The position numbers were made by a program, and so were the translations under genes. Positions 1 through 9,247 of a DNA stretch of 64,000 nucleotides are shown here, in pieces. Origin of the DNA: Mesorhizobium sp. B2-8-5 (GTDB taxonomy: Bacteria > Pseudomonadota > Alphaproteobacteria > Rhizobiales > Rhizobiaceae); the NCBI RefSeq assembly GCF_006440675.2, contig NZ_CP083951.1, forward strand, positions 5,117,501 through 5,181,500, read 5' to 3'. Positions within the stretch are counted from its first letter, which is position 1; the number at the start of each line of letters is the position of its first letter. The notes beneath the pieces are model-generated. The model was not told where the DNA came from. It searched no databases and worked only from the letters and a program-made list of their open reading frames with translations.

Positions 1-1341
1 CGCGGCGGTGACGATCTCGGGCGGCGAGATGGCGCCATGGACGTCATGATGCCAGCGCAGCAGCGCCTCGAAGCCGACGACCGCGTTGCTGTCGAGCCGC
101 ACCAGCGGCTGGAACCAGGAGCAGAGCCGGCCTGCCTCGATCGCGCCGCGCAGGTCGCGCTCGATGCGGTTCTTGCGTTCCAGCGCGGCGTCGAGCTCCG
201 CGTCGAACAGGCAATATTCGTTCCTGCCGCCGCGCTTGGCCGCATAGAGCGCGAAATCGGCCTTGAGCAGCATTTCCGTCAGGCGTGGCTTTTCCGCCTG
301 ATAGATGCCGATCGAGGCGCCGACGCGCACCGAATTCAGCTCCGGATCCGGATTGGCGATGGCCGCGATGATGGCCGACGCAAGCTCGCCGGCCTGCTGC
401 GGACACCTGTCGGCGGAGAAAAGCAGCACGAACTCGTCGCCGCCGATGCGCGCGATCGTAGCGCCCCGCGGGGCGTGGTCCTCGATCCGGCGCGCCACCT
501 TGACCAAAAGGTCGTCGCCAATGTTGTGGCCATAGGTGTCGTTGACGGATTTGAAGCCGTCGAGGTCGATCAGCATGGCGACGAACGGGCCGTCGGAAAG
601 CCCGAGCTTGGCGATCGCCTGCTCCAGCCCGTAGCGGTTGAGAAGGTTGGTCAGCGGGTCCCGCCTGGAATTGCGCTCCATCTCGGCGGCGAATTCGCGC
701 GCCTCGTATTTGAGGCGGCTGGTCTCGCGGAAACGGGACTGTCCGAGCAGCGCGCTCCTGATCATGCCGCCGAGAAAAAGCAGGATCGTGAAGGCGAGCA
801 CGCCATTTTCGACGCCGCCTTGCGCGAACACGCAGCCGGCGGCGGTGAGAAGCGGCAGCACGATGAAGTTGATCGAAGCCGGCACGTAGGAGGTTCCATA
901 AGTGACCGAACCGGCCGAGGTGCCGGCAAGCACGATCAGATAGAGCGGCGCCTGCGGCGTGGTGTATCCGTCGCTGAGCAGCGCCAGGAAAGACCAGGCG
1001 ACGCCCGACGCCAGCGCCAGCAGGCCATAGAGGGAAAGCCGCGCACCCACCGCCTCCGGCCTGTCGTCGGCAGCATCCGACTGAACAGCGGCAAGCACCA
1101 CACGCGCGCCATTGATCAAGGCGATCGCGATAAACCACAGCACCGCGGCAAGGCCGCCGCCCGACAAGAGCTGCACCGCCAGGATCAGGGCCGAGAGCAC
1201 CGTGCCTATGGGCATCGAGATGAAGACGCACTTGCTCAGATCCGCAAGCTGGTCGCGCAGGATGCCTGCTTCCACGGCTTCGCTGCGTCCCTCAGAGGAG
1301 AGACCTGCAACCAGCCGCTCATCATGCCCTGTCATGGCCAT
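1..1341 (-). CDS. GGDEF-EAL cyclic di-GMP protein, membrane-bound, 3' end outside window
   Basis: Runs off the left edge; 447 residues are visible from the ATG at 1341 (a second ATG lies at 1335). Residues about 35-200 hold several hydrophobic segments, so the N-terminus is a membrane region. A GGDEF domain follows with DPLTNLLNR, DLDGFKSVNDTYGH and the active-site GGDEF at residues 300-304 (bases 444-430). The RxxD inhibitory site usually just upstream is not seen. The last visible part opens an EAL domain (FQPLVRL, FEALLRW) cut by the window. Family members make or break cyclic di-GMP at the inner membrane. With the EAL core out of view I cannot say which activity dominates. Confidence 0.88.
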   Translation of the reverse strand, partial: MAMTGHDERLVAGLSSEGRSEAVEAGILRDQLADLSKCVFISMPIGTVLSALILAVQLLSGGGLAAVLWFIAIALINGARVVLAAVQSDAADDRPEAVGARLSLYGLLALASGVAWSFLALLSDGYTTPQAPLYLIVLAGTSAGSVTYGTSYVPASINFIVLPLLTAAGCVFAQGGVENGVLAFTILLFLGGMIRSALLGQSRFRETSRLKYEAREFAAEMERNSRRDPLTNLLNRYGLEQAIAKLGLSDGPFVAMLIDLDGFKSVNDTYGHNIGDDLLVKVARRIEDHAPRGATIARIGGDEFVLLFSADRCPQQAGELASAIIAAIANPDPELNSVRVGASIGIYQAEKPRLTEMLLKADFALYAAKRGGRNEYCLFDAELDAALERKNRIERDLRGAIEAGRLCSWFQPLVRLDSNAVVGFEALLRWHHDVHGAISPPEIVTAA

Positions 1342-1480
1342 AGTGGTTAGGCGAGCGGAATGAAAATCGTGTTAAGGATTTCAGCGGTTTACGGTGCATT
1401 TCTCGATCAGGGGCCGGCGCGGCAGCCGGAAAGCCCGGGCGCCGCCAGGCGTCCGGGCTGTTCGCAAGGATAAAGCGGTT

Positions 1481-2248
1481 TCAGTTTTTCGCGGCGGCGG
1501 CCTTTTCGATAAGGTCGGCGACGGCCTTGGGGTTGGAGACATAGACGGCGTGGCTGCCGGCCACTTCCACCGTCGTCGCCTTGGCGCGGCTGGCCATCTG
1601 GCGCTGCGCCGGCGGCGGGATCATGTGGTCGTCGGTGGCGACGAGGTACCATGACGGCTTCACCTTCCAGGCCGGCTGAGTGACCTTGCCTTCAAGCGCC
1701 GCCACACCCCACGGAACCTGCGAGTCGGCCATGAAGGACGCGAGTTCGGGCTTGACGTCGGCGGCGAAGGAGGCGGCGAACTTCGCCTTGTCCAGCATCA
1801 GGAAGCCGTCGACGGGCGGCAGGATCGGGGGCACCGGAGCGCCAGCAGGCGGGTTGGCGATCAGCGAGGAGACCGACTCGCCGGCGTCCGGCGCGAAGGC
1901 GGCGATATAGACGACGCTCTTCACCTTGGGATCGGTGCCGGCTTCCGACACCACGACGCCGCCATAGGAATGGCCGACCAGGATGACGTCGCCCTTGGCG
2001 GCGGCGATGGCGCGCCTGGTGACGGTGACGTCGTCGGCCAAGGAGGTGGTCGGGTTCTGGACGATGGTGACGTCGTAGCCGTCCTTCTTCAGCTGCTGGT
2101 AGACGCCGTCCCAGCCCGAGCCGTCGACGAAGCCGCCATGGACGAGGACGACGGATTTCGCTGGCTCGGCCTTGGCCGCGAAGGTTGCCGATGCGGTTGC
2201 GCCGAGAGCGAGCGCGGCGGAAGCGATGATTGCTGCGGTGGTCGACAT
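1481..2248 (-). CDS. Secreted alpha/beta hydrolase
   Basis: 255 residues. A hydrophobic N-terminus ending near residue 25 looks like a Sec signal peptide, so export is likely. The fold is marked by LVHGGFVDGSGW (oxyanion region), the nucleophile elbow GHSYGG at about residue 93 and a C-terminal GSHAVY that supplies the catalytic His. It resembles the short esterase-like hydrolases common in rhizobia; the substrate is not known. A good ribosome site (AGGAGA) sits just before the ATG. It is divergent from the winged-helix regulator at 2425 with 176 bases between the starts, so that regulator may control it (inference). Confidence 0.85.
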   Translation of the reverse strand: MSTTAAIIASAALALGATASATFAAKAEPAKSVVLVHGGFVDGSGWDGVYQQLKKDGYDVTIVQNPTTSLADDVTVTRRAIAAAKGDVILVGHSYGGVVVSEAGTDPKVKSVVYIAAFAPDAGESVSSLIANPPAGAPVPPILPPVDGFLMLDKAKFAASFAADVKPELASFMADSQVPWGVAALEGKVTQPAWKVKPSWYLVATDDHMIPPPAQRQMASRAKATTVEVAGSHAVYVSNPKAVADLIEKAAAAKN

Positions 2249-2424
2249 TTTGAGTTCTCCTGTTCAAAGTTGTTTGCGTTGCTTGCAGGAGGACTATGCG
2301 ACGGCGCGGCCGGGCTCGCTTTCAGGCGGCCTTCAGGACTTCTTGATTTTCCCTTGAGATCGCTTTGATTTTGCGTGCCCGACGCGATTAGAGTGTCCCA
2401 TATTCACGGCGCGGCCCGGAGCAA

Positions 2425-3978
2425 TTGATTTTGGCGTATCATTTCGAGGACTTTGCACTGGACGGCGACCGGCGCGAATTGCGCCGCGGCAGCGACCTGA
2501 TCGCCGTCGAGCCGCAAGTGTTCGATCTTCTGCAATATCTGATCCGCAACCGCGACCGGGTGGTGAGCAAGGACGACCTGGTCGACGCCGTGTGGCAGGG
2601 CCGCATCGTTTCCGACGCGACTTTGGCCAGCCGCGTCAACGCTGCCCGCAATGCCCTCCAGGACAGCGGCGAGCAGCAGCGGCTCGTCCGAACCATCCTG
2701 CGCCGCGGCTTTCGCTTCGTCGGCAGCGTGCGCGAGGAAGGCGGGGCGCAGCCGCTCCCTTCGGTAGAGGAGCCGCCCTGCCCCGAGCCTTCCGCCCGCC
2801 CGTCGATCGCCGTGCTGCCCTTCCAGAACATGAGCGGCGATGCGGAACAGGATTATTTCGCCGACGGCATGGTCGAGGACATCATCACCGGTCTGTCGCG
2901 TATCCGCTGGCTGTTCGTCATCGCGCGGAATTCGAGCTTCACCTACAAGGGCCGCGCGGTGGACGTAAAGCAGGTCGGGCGCGAGCTCGGCGTGCTTTAT
3001 GTGCTGGAAGGGTCGGTGCGCAAGGTGGGCAACCGCGTGCGCATCACCGGACAGCTCATCGATGCCGAGGACGGCAGCCATCTGTGGGCCGAGCGATACG
3101 ATCGCGACCTCACCGACGTGTTCGCGCTGCAGGACGAGATCACCATCTCCGTGGTGGCGGCGATCGAGCCCAACCTGCGCCGGGCCGAGATCGAACGCGT
3201 CAAGCGCCAGCGGCCCAACAGTCTCGATGCCTACGACCTTCTGCTACGGGCGCTCCCCGCCGTCTACACTTTCATGCCGCAAGGTGCGGCCAAGGGCCTG
3301 CCGCTGCTCGACCAGGCTCTGGCCATCGAGCCGACCTACGCACTCGCCCACGGCTTTGCCGCCTGGGCACACCAGACCCTGTTCATCCGCGGCGGTCTCA
3401 AAGCAGAGCATCGCGACAGGGCGGCCCGCCACGCTCATGCGGCGATCGAACATGGGTCGGGCGACGCCATGGCGCTGGCCTTGGCCGGCTTCACCATCGG
3501 TCTGGTCGAGCATGACCGCAGGCTTGCCGACGAGGCGTTTGCCGCGGCGCTTTTGCTCAGCGCCTCCTGCGCCTTCGTCTATGCCTTCGGCTGCGTGCCG
3601 GTGGCCTATGGCGGCGATGCGGCACGCGCCATCGCCTGGTGCGAGCAGGCGATGCGGCTCTCGCCGCTCGACGCCATGAGCTGCGTGCCGCAAGGCATTA
3701 TCGGCTTCGGCAATTTTCTGTCTGGCCGGCATGAACAAGCCATCATTGCCGGCCGCCGCGCGGTAGAGATGACCCCGGGCTTCAGCATCCTGCATGGCTG
3801 GCTAGCGGCGCCGCTGGCCAGGGTCGGGCGGATCGAGGAGGCAAAGGCCTCCGCCAGGCGGCTGATGGCGCTCGATGCGCATTTCACGATCAGCGGCTGG
3901 ACGGCGGCCGTCGGGATTGCGCCTGGGATTATCGATGAGGTGACCGACGCGCTGCGGCTCGCGGGGCTGCCGGAATAA
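2425..3978 (+). CDS. Winged-helix / TolB-like / TPR transcriptional regulator
   Basis: 517 residues from a TTG (a second in-frame TTG is at 2431; no ATG starts the domain, and the ribosome site is weak). Residues 1-105 are an OmpR/CadC-type winged helix (FDLLQYLIRNRDRVVSKDDL, then RRGFRFVGSV). Residues about 125-270 are the TolB-like module found after this domain in rhizobial regulators (PSIAVLPFQNMSGD, YVLEGSVRK). The remainder is alpha-helical and TPR-like. No receiver domain or membrane helix is seen. These proteins are thought to act as one-component regulators; the signal is unknown. The divergent hydrolase is a candidate target. Confidence 0.82.
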   Translation: MILAYHFEDFALDGDRRELRRGSDLIAVEPQVFDLLQYLIRNRDRVVSKDDLVDAVWQGRIVSDATLASRVNAARNALQDSGEQQRLVRTILRRGFRFVGSVREEGGAQPLPSVEEPPCPEPSARPSIAVLPFQNMSGDAEQDYFADGMVEDIITGLSRIRWLFVIARNSSFTYKGRAVDVKQVGRELGVLYVLEGSVRKVGNRVRITGQLIDAEDGSHLWAERYDRDLTDVFALQDEITISVVAAIEPNLRRAEIERVKRQRPNSLDAYDLLLRALPAVYTFMPQGAAKGLPLLDQALAIEPTYALAHGFAAWAHQTLFIRGGLKAEHRDRAARHAHAAIEHGSGDAMALALAGFTIGLVEHDRRLADEAFAAALLLSASCAFVYAFGCVPVAYGGDAARAIAWCEQAMRLSPLDAMSCVPQGIIGFGNFLSGRHEQAIIAGRRAVEMTPGFSILHGWLAAPLARVGRIEEAKASARRLMALDAHFTISGWTAAVGIAPGIIDEVTDALRLAGLPE

Positions 3979-3988
3979 ACGGTGGAGC

Positions 3989-4688
3989 ATGGACACTCTT
4001 GGCCCGACCGAGCTCAGGCTGATGCAGGGCCTCGCCCAGGACGTGACGGCGCTGCGGCCGGAACTGCTTAACGGCGATGCGACAATCGGCGAATTGGCCT
4101 GGGTCTGGGCCAAGGATTTCGATGCGCTCAGCCCCTTCTGGCGGCATCGGCTGTGGTTCGTGGATGGGCGGCTGGCGGCATGGGGATGGGCCTGCCTGCC
4201 CCATCGGGTGCCGCCCGGCGGCGGCACGGTGCACGAGGTCGAGACCGCCAATCTGATCTGGCAGACGCATCCGCACCGCGCCGCGATGCTCGGGCAAATC
4301 CTCGACTGGTACGATGAGGTCGCCGGCGTCGCGCTTCAACGAGGCCGCGTTCGAACGCGTGCGGCGGACCTGGCCGTACCGGGGCGACCTGCATGTGCTC
4401 ATCGCCGCGCCCGACGACACGCTGGCCGCCACCGCGATCATCTGGCTGGACGAGACGACGCGGACCGCCGAATTCGAACCGGTCGGCACGCATCGCGATT
4501 TTCGCCGGCGCGGACTGGGCACCGCCTTGCAATTGCACGGCATGCGGCTGGCGAAAGCCGCGGGCGCCACGCGCATGTTGGTCGCCTGCCGCGGCGCCCC
4601 GGCGGATCCGGCCGCCCGGTACATGTATTACGGCGTCGGCTTCCGCCCGATCAGCCGCGACCTGCCGCAGGTGAAGGTGGTCAGATAG
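3989..4688 (+). pseudogene. GNAT acetyltransferase, broken by frameshift and probable internal deletion
   Basis: The first part (ATG 3989, with GGTGGAG just before it) reads in one frame to ILDWYDEVA near 4325. The rest continues in another frame from about 4322 (SRFNEAAFE...) to a stop at 4688. The second part holds the acetyl-CoA binding core: EFEPVGTHRDFRRRGLGTAL, then ARYMYYGVGF. From memory of the family, intact relatives have roughly 70 more residues between these blocks, so I infer a deletion that also shifted the frame near 4320. No single frame covers both halves. Confidence 0.7.
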
Positions 4689-4800
4689 CGGCTTTGTTTT
4701 TGCGAAGGCCGATGGACCATCGGAATTGATCGGCATGGCACGGCGCGAGAAAAACCCTATCGTGTTTGTGTGACCGGCAAGCCAATCGGAGCCCCAACCC

Positions 4801-5949
4801 ATGACCCTCACCAATCGAGACATCGTCGAGCTGACCGAATGGCGACGCAAGCTGCACCGCCAGCCGGAAATCTCGAACGAGGAGGAGAAGACGGCGAGCG
4901 AGGTCGTCGCCTTCCTCGCCGATACGGCGCCGGACAAGGTGCTGACCGGGCTCGGCGGCCATGGCGTGGCTGCGGTCTATGACAGCGGACAGGCCGGGCC
5001 GACGGTGCTGTTCCGATCGGAGCTCGACGCGCTGCCGATCGAGGAGCTTTCGGGCGTCGCGCATGCCTCGCAGGTGCCAGGCAAGTCGCATATGTGCGGC
5101 CATGACGGGCACACGGCGATCCTGGCGGCGCTCGGCCGTCAATTCGGGCGCGAAAGGCCGGCACGCGGCCGCGTGGTCTTGATGTTCCAGCCGGCCGAGG
5201 AAACCGGCAACGGCGCGGCCGGCGTTGTCGCCGATCCGCGCTTCGGCGAGATTCAGCCTGATTTCGCGTTTTCGCTGCACAACCTGCCGGGCGTGCCGTT
5301 CGGCGAGGCGCGGCTGAAGGCCGGCACCGTCAACTGCGCCTCGCGCGGCATGCGCATCGTGCTCGAGGGCAAGACCGCGCATTCCTCGATGCCGGAAACC
5401 GGCACCTCGCCGATGCCGGCAGTGAGCGAGCTGATGCCGGCGCTCCCAGCGCTCGGGCGCGGGACCTTCGCTGATGAGGATTTCGGCATGGTGACCGTCA
5501 CCCATTGCGCGATGGGCGAAGCCGTGTTCGGCATCGCGCCCGGCTACGCGGAAGTGTGGGCGACGCTGCGCACGCGCCGCGACGAGCGCATGGCCGAACA
5601 GGTCGCCGCCGCGGAAGCGCTTGCGGCAAAAATCGCCGCCAGGCACGGCGTTACCGTGCGCTTCGACTATCACGAAATCTTCGTCGCCAGCGTCAACGCG
5701 CCGGACGCGGTGGAGCATCTCAACCGCGCGCTCGACGAGGAAGGCGTTTTACGCAGCGAGGAGACGCTGCCGATGCGCGCCTCTGAGGATTTCGGCATTT
5801 TCGGCCACAATGCCAAGTCGGCGATGTTCTTCCTCGGCGCCGGCGAGCGCACCCCCTCGCTGCACAATCCCGACTATGATTTCCCCGACGATCTCATCCC
5901 GATCGGCTCGCGGATCTTCATGCGCACGGCGCGCAATCTTTTGGGTTGA
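4801..5949 (+). CDS. M20 family amidohydrolase (hippurate/N-acyl amino acid hydrolase type)
   Basis: 382 residues with GGAG before the ATG. Motifs of the M20D/HipO family are intact: the Cys-His metal site HMCGHDGH near residue 98, the catalytic pair in FQPAEETGNG, the bridging His of FSLHNLPG, and ASEDFG near the C-terminus. The central dimerisation domain contains AHSSMPETG. The family removes acyl groups from N-acylated amino acids (hippurate, indole-acetyl amino acids, N-acetyl-diaminopimelate) in the cytoplasm using two metal ions. The substrate cannot be told from sequence. It stands alone, 112 bases after the broken acetyltransferase and 42 before the DNA glycosylase. Confidence 0.88.
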   Translation: MTLTNRDIVELTEWRRKLHRQPEISNEEEKTASEVVAFLADTAPDKVLTGLGGHGVAAVYDSGQAGPTVLFRSELDALPIEELSGVAHASQVPGKSHMCGHDGHTAILAALGRQFGRERPARGRVVLMFQPAEETGNGAAGVVADPRFGEIQPDFAFSLHNLPGVPFGEARLKAGTVNCASRGMRIVLEGKTAHSSMPETGTSPMPAVSELMPALPALGRGTFADEDFGMVTVTHCAMGEAVFGIAPGYAEVWATLRTRRDERMAEQVAAAEALAAKIAARHGVTVRFDYHEIFVASVNAPDAVEHLNRALDEEGVLRSEETLPMRASEDFGIFGHNAKSAMFFLGAGERTPSLHNPDYDFPDDLIPIGSRIFMRTARNLLG

Positions 5950-5991
5950 GCGGCGCGCCAAAGATGGCCTGCCCGATCGACGTCAATCACC

Positions 5992-6555
5992 ATGCCATTT
6001 AGTGCTGGCTCCGCCGCCGACTTCTTCGCCCGCGACGCGGTTGTCGTGGCACGCGCGCTGATCGGCGCGAGGCTCGACCTCAGTGGCGTCGGCGGCATCG
6101 TCGTCGAAACCGAGGCGTACCGGCCCGACGACCCCGCCTCGCACAGCTTTCGCGGCCGCACGCCGCGCAACGCGCCGATGTATGGCGTGCCCGGCACCGC
6201 TTACGTGTACCGCTCCTATGGACTGCATTGGTGCCTGAACGCGGTGTGCCTGCCGGGCAGCGCGGTGCTGATCCGCGCCATCCAACCGCAATCCGGTATC
6301 GCCGCCATGCGCGCGCGGCGCGGAATGGATGACGAGCGGCTGCTCTGCTCAGGCCCCGGCAAGCTTTGCCAGGCGCTCGGCATCGACGGCTCGCACAACC
6401 GCCTGCCGCTGACCGCACCACCTTTCGAATTCGCCCGTTCCGAAGCCGACCCGGCCGCGATCCTCGCCGGTCGCCGGATCGGCCTGACCAAGGGCGTGGA
6501 AGCCGAGTGGCGCTTTGGCCTCGGCGGATCGGCTTATCTCAGCCGCAGGTTCTAA
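5992..6555 (+). CDS. mpg: DNA-3-methyladenine glycosylase (AAG/MPG family)
   Basis: 187 residues, the normal size for this family. Signatures seen: ARALIGARL, VETEAYRPDDPASHSFRG with the catalytic Glu of the VETEAY block, NAPMYGVPGTAYVYRSYG, and CSGPGKLCQALGI. The enzyme removes 3-methyladenine and related alkylated purines from DNA, starting base-excision repair. The ribosome site before the ATG is weak. The last four bases overlap the end of the convergent EthD-family gene. Confidence 0.93.
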   Translation: MPFSAGSAADFFARDAVVVARALIGARLDLSGVGGIVVETEAYRPDDPASHSFRGRTPRNAPMYGVPGTAYVYRSYGLHWCLNAVCLPGSAVLIRAIQPQSGIAAMRARRGMDDERLLCSGPGKLCQALGIDGSHNRLPLTAPPFEFARSEADPAAILAGRRIGLTKGVEAEWRFGLGGSAYLSRRF

Positions 6556-6866
6556 ACCTCCCTGCTGTCGAAAAGGAACATCTGGACGCCCGACTCGTCA
6601 GGTGCGTAAAGCCGGCGATCAGCGCCCGCCGCTTTTCCTTCCGGGCTCGCGAAACCCTTCTTCATGGCGTCGAGATCGTCGAAATGCAGCATCCCGATCA
6701 GGTAGATGTCGGATGGTCCGGCCAGCACCGTGATAGGCCCCCGGCTGACCTCGTATTTCCTGAGACCCGGAATTTTCTTGGCAAGCGGTATGTGCGTCTC
6801 GAAATAATCCTTGTCGAACGCCTGCGCGTCCGCCGGCTGCTTGTAGATGACGATCATTCCAGCCAT
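6552..6866 (-). CDS. EthD-family small protein
   Basis: 104 residues; GGAG lies 9 bases before the ATG. The pattern matches the EthD dimeric alpha/beta-barrel family: MIVIYKQPADAQAFDKDYF, THIPLAKKIPGLRKYEV, and FDDLDAMKKGFASPEG. EthD was named for a gene in an ether-degradation cluster, but most members stand alone and their role is unknown. No degradative neighbours are present here. It converges on mpg with a four-base overlap. Confidence 0.85.
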   Translation of the reverse strand: MAGMIVIYKQPADAQAFDKDYFETHIPLAKKIPGLRKYEVSRGPITVLAGPSDIYLIGMLHFDDLDAMKKGFASPEGKAAGADRRLYAPDESGVQMFLFDSREV

Positions 6867-7066
6867 TGCGGTTCTCCTTTTTGCGATGGACGAACCAAGG
6901 ACGAAATGGCGGGTGGAAATGGAACGGGGCGTTGAAAAGAATCCGGGAACCGGGCTCGAAGTGCGACGATGCGGCCCTCGGTCCTTCCATCCGCTTTCGA
7001 GCCGTCTCGCTTGTGCGAAGACGCGTTCCGTGTAGTCTTCGCCCTAAATTAGCAGAGACTCAAACA

Positions 7067-7426
7067 ATGAGAATTGCGGTGATCGTCGCGCTGAGCGCGG
7101 CAGCGGCTGGGTGCGTATCCTCCCCAGTCGACTATGGCGCCTCGCTTCCCCAGCAGGATCCGAAATGGGCGTCGCCGGAATGCCAGCAGGCCCGCAAGGC
7201 GGCCTCGGATTACGCCACCCGCGAGAAGCAGAACCCCGGCTGGGGCTTCGGCGTGCTGGTTGGCCCCTACAGCATGGGGCTAGTCGCGGCCGCCAAGGAG
7301 CACGAGCAGCAGCAGCGACGGCTGCTCGCCCGCCAGATACACCTGCAGTGCTCGAGCCAGCCGCTGCCGAAGGAACTGGATTTCGATCCGTCGACCTACG
7401 CGCCGAAGAAGACACATTATCCATAG
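7067..7426 (+). CDS. Small putative lipoprotein
   Basis: 119 residues from ATG 7067. The first 17 residues are a short signal sequence ending in the lipobox-like LSAAAAGC, so Cys is expected to be lipid-modified. The mature part is polar (SPECQQARKAASDYATRE, then KEHEQQQRRLLARQI) and probably helical. An upstream in-frame extension exists but lacks signal-sequence character, so this start is preferred. No known domain recognised; probably periplasmic-facing and membrane-anchored. Confidence 0.72.
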   Translation: MRIAVIVALSAAAAGCVSSPVDYGASLPQQDPKWASPECQQARKAASDYATREKQNPGWGFGVLVGPYSMGLVAAAKEHEQQQRRLLARQIHLQCSSQPLPKELDFDPSTYAPKKTHYP

Positions 7427-7448
7427 GCTGTGGGCCGCGGCCCGGTTT

Positions 7449-8060
7449 CTACCGCAGCCGCTCCGCCGCGCCCTCCCCGTCGAACGCGTAGGTTAGGACC
7501 GCAACGCCCGTCGCGGTCGATACCAGGTCCGACAGCTTCAGCGCCGACGGCGCCTGCCCCGGCTCAAAAAGGCGCGAGCCTTCCCCCAGCACCAGCGGGT
7601 GGACCATCAGCACCAGCTCATCGATCAGCCCGTGCCGCATCAGCGCGCGCAGCAGCTTGCCGCTGCCGAACATGACCAGCGTCTTGTCGTGGCCTTGCTT
7701 GAGCGCGCGCACGGCCTCCCCGGCATCGCCGGCAAGCAGCGTCGAATTCTCCCAGCGCGGTTCGTAGCCGGCGTCATGCGAGGCGACGAATTTCTGCGCG
7801 CCGGTCAGCGCCCTGGTCATCGGACTGGCTGGCTGGCGGACAGCCCAGGCTTCGTGAAGATCCTCATAGGTCGTCCGGCCGGCGAGCAGCGACCAGCCGC
7901 CGGCCATGGCGCGTCCGATGACCTCCTGCATCTGCGGGTCGCTGCCCGCAATGCCCCAGCCGCCATGTGCAAAACCGTTGCGCGTGTCTTCATCGGCGCG
8001 CGCAGGCGCCTGGAAGACACCGTCCAGCGTCAGATGCTCGATGGCGACGATCCTTGCCAT
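7449..8060 (-). CDS. Dihydrofolate reductase-like (RibD C-terminal domain) protein
   Basis: 203 residues. Matches the RibD C-terminal/YyaP-type reductase fold: EHLTLDGVFQAP at the N-terminus, LLAGRTTYEDL, and the C-terminal block MRHGLIDELVLMVHPLVLGEG followed by RLFEPG. Stand-alone members are probably NADPH-dependent reductases; substrate unknown. It begins one base after the cupin gene ends, so the two are almost certainly co-transcribed and translationally coupled. Confidence 0.85.
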   Translation of the reverse strand: MARIVAIEHLTLDGVFQAPARADEDTRNGFAHGGWGIAGSDPQMQEVIGRAMAGGWSLLAGRTTYEDLHEAWAVRQPASPMTRALTGAQKFVASHDAGYEPRWENSTLLAGDAGEAVRALKQGHDKTLVMFGSGKLLRALMRHGLIDELVLMVHPLVLGEGSRLFEPGQAPSALKLSDLVSTATGVAVLTYAFDGEGAAERLR

Positions 8061-8061
8061 T

Positions 8062-8610
8062 TCAGCCTTCGCTCCATGCTTTCAGCAGCGGCCCGTCGCC
8101 GCCATGGACCGGATCCTTGTCCGGCCGGCCGATCTTCGGGATCGTGCGCAGTGCCTCGGCGTGCTGCTCCGGGCTCCGGCACAAATCATAGGTGCCGAAG
8201 GGCGGATACGCGCCGACTACCAGAAGATCGGCCGAGGCGGACAGGCGCTGGTGGCCGGTGCCGGCCGGCAGCACCGCCACGTCGCCCGCCTTGACCTCGA
8301 GCACCTTGCCCTTATCGCCGCCGAAGCGGACCTCGGCGGCGCCGCGCGCGATGCCCAGCACCTCGTGGATGCGCGAATGATAGTGGACGAAGCCGTAGAT
8401 GCCGTCTCGCCAGCTGTCGCCCCAGCCATTGGCGCCGAAAATACCCTCAAAGACGGCCGCCGGATCGACGTCGTCCGGCAGTTGCACCGCGCCGGGATAG
8501 ACGAGCATCGGCCAGCGCGGATGGTTGGGCACCAGCCCGTCATCGGCAAAGTGGAAGGCGAGCGGTTCCTTTTTGTTGACAGATTGTGCCATCCTTGCGG
8601 CTTCCTGCAT
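8062..8610 (-). CDS. Cupin-domain protein
   Basis: 182 residues from ATG 8610; an internal start (MAQSVNK, six codons in) is also possible. A single cupin core is visible: YGFVHYHSRIHEVLGIARG, where HYHxxxHE-type residues would bind metal, then VKAGDVAVLPAGTGHQRL. This resembles the small rhizobial cupins annotated as YjlB-like; the reaction is not known. It is the first gene of a two-gene unit with the RibD-like reductase. Confidence 0.82.
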   Translation of the reverse strand: MQEAARMAQSVNKKEPLAFHFADDGLVPNHPRWPMLVYPGAVQLPDDVDPAAVFEGIFGANGWGDSWRDGIYGFVHYHSRIHEVLGIARGAAEVRFGGDKGKVLEVKAGDVAVLPAGTGHQRLSASADLLVVGAYPPFGTYDLCRSPEQHAEALRTIPKIGRPDKDPVHGGDGPLLKAWSEG

Positions 8611-8672
8611 GGTCTTAATCGGACCTAACGGTTTTCCGCGGATTTTGCTCCGGCCAGTCCGAGGAGGTCACA

Positions 8673-9191
8673 ATGGCGGCGTTTCGTCTTTCGGCAATCG
8701 GCCTTTTTGCATCGGCACTTGCCTTTACCGCCGCTGCCGCCGGCAACGCCACGGCGGCGGCTGCGCAGGATCTCCACAAGCTCTGCCGCCAGGTGAAGAA
8801 CGACGACACGGTCCGCCCCTATTCGCACGCGCTTCACGCCGGCACCGTCAAGGCATTCAAGAAGCTGTTTCCGGAGGCCAAGAGCGCGCCGCAGGAATCG
8901 GAGCTTGCGACGCAAGCCAACTATCGCTGCATGAACGGCAAGCTGCTGGCCTGCTTCGTCGGCGCCAACCTGCCCTGCGCGAAGATGAACGCCGCGCGCG
9001 ACAATCCCGGCGCGGACGAGTTCTGCAGGACCAACCCGAATGTCGACGTCGTGCCGGCTTTCGCGACGGGACACGACGCCGTCTATGCCTACAAATGCGC
9101 GGCTGGCAAGGCGGTGATCACCGGCCAGTCATGGGTGCTCGACAAGCGCGGCTTTGCCACCAAACTGTGGGCCGAAGTGCCCCGGTACTGA
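8673..9191 (+). CDS. Secreted Cys-containing protein of unknown function
   Basis: 172 residues. A clear signal peptide (hydrophobic to about residue 25, AxA-type site near ATAAAA) indicates export. The mature protein has six Cys (KLCRQ, YRCMNGKLLACFVGANLPC, DEFC, YKCAAG), enough for disulphides in the periplasm. GAGGAGG precedes the ATG. I do not recognise the family; small secreted proteins like this are common and uncharacterised in rhizobia. Divergent from the cupin gene at 8610, convergent on the dehydrogenase. Confidence 0.75.
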   Translation: MAAFRLSAIGLFASALAFTAAAAGNATAAAAQDLHKLCRQVKNDDTVRPYSHALHAGTVKAFKKLFPEAKSAPQESELATQANYRCMNGKLLACFVGANLPCAKMNAARDNPGADEFCRTNPNVDVVPAFATGHDAVYAYKCAAGKAVITGQSWVLDKRGFATKLWAEVPRY

Positions 9192-9247
9192 CATGCGCGG
9201 GTCCTCGGCCCGACTGCCGAGGGCTCGCGGCCACCTGCCGGCGAAAC

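Noticed and set aside
9192..9247. CCTCGG/CCGAGG hairpin between convergent genes
   Set aside because: No T-run on either strand.
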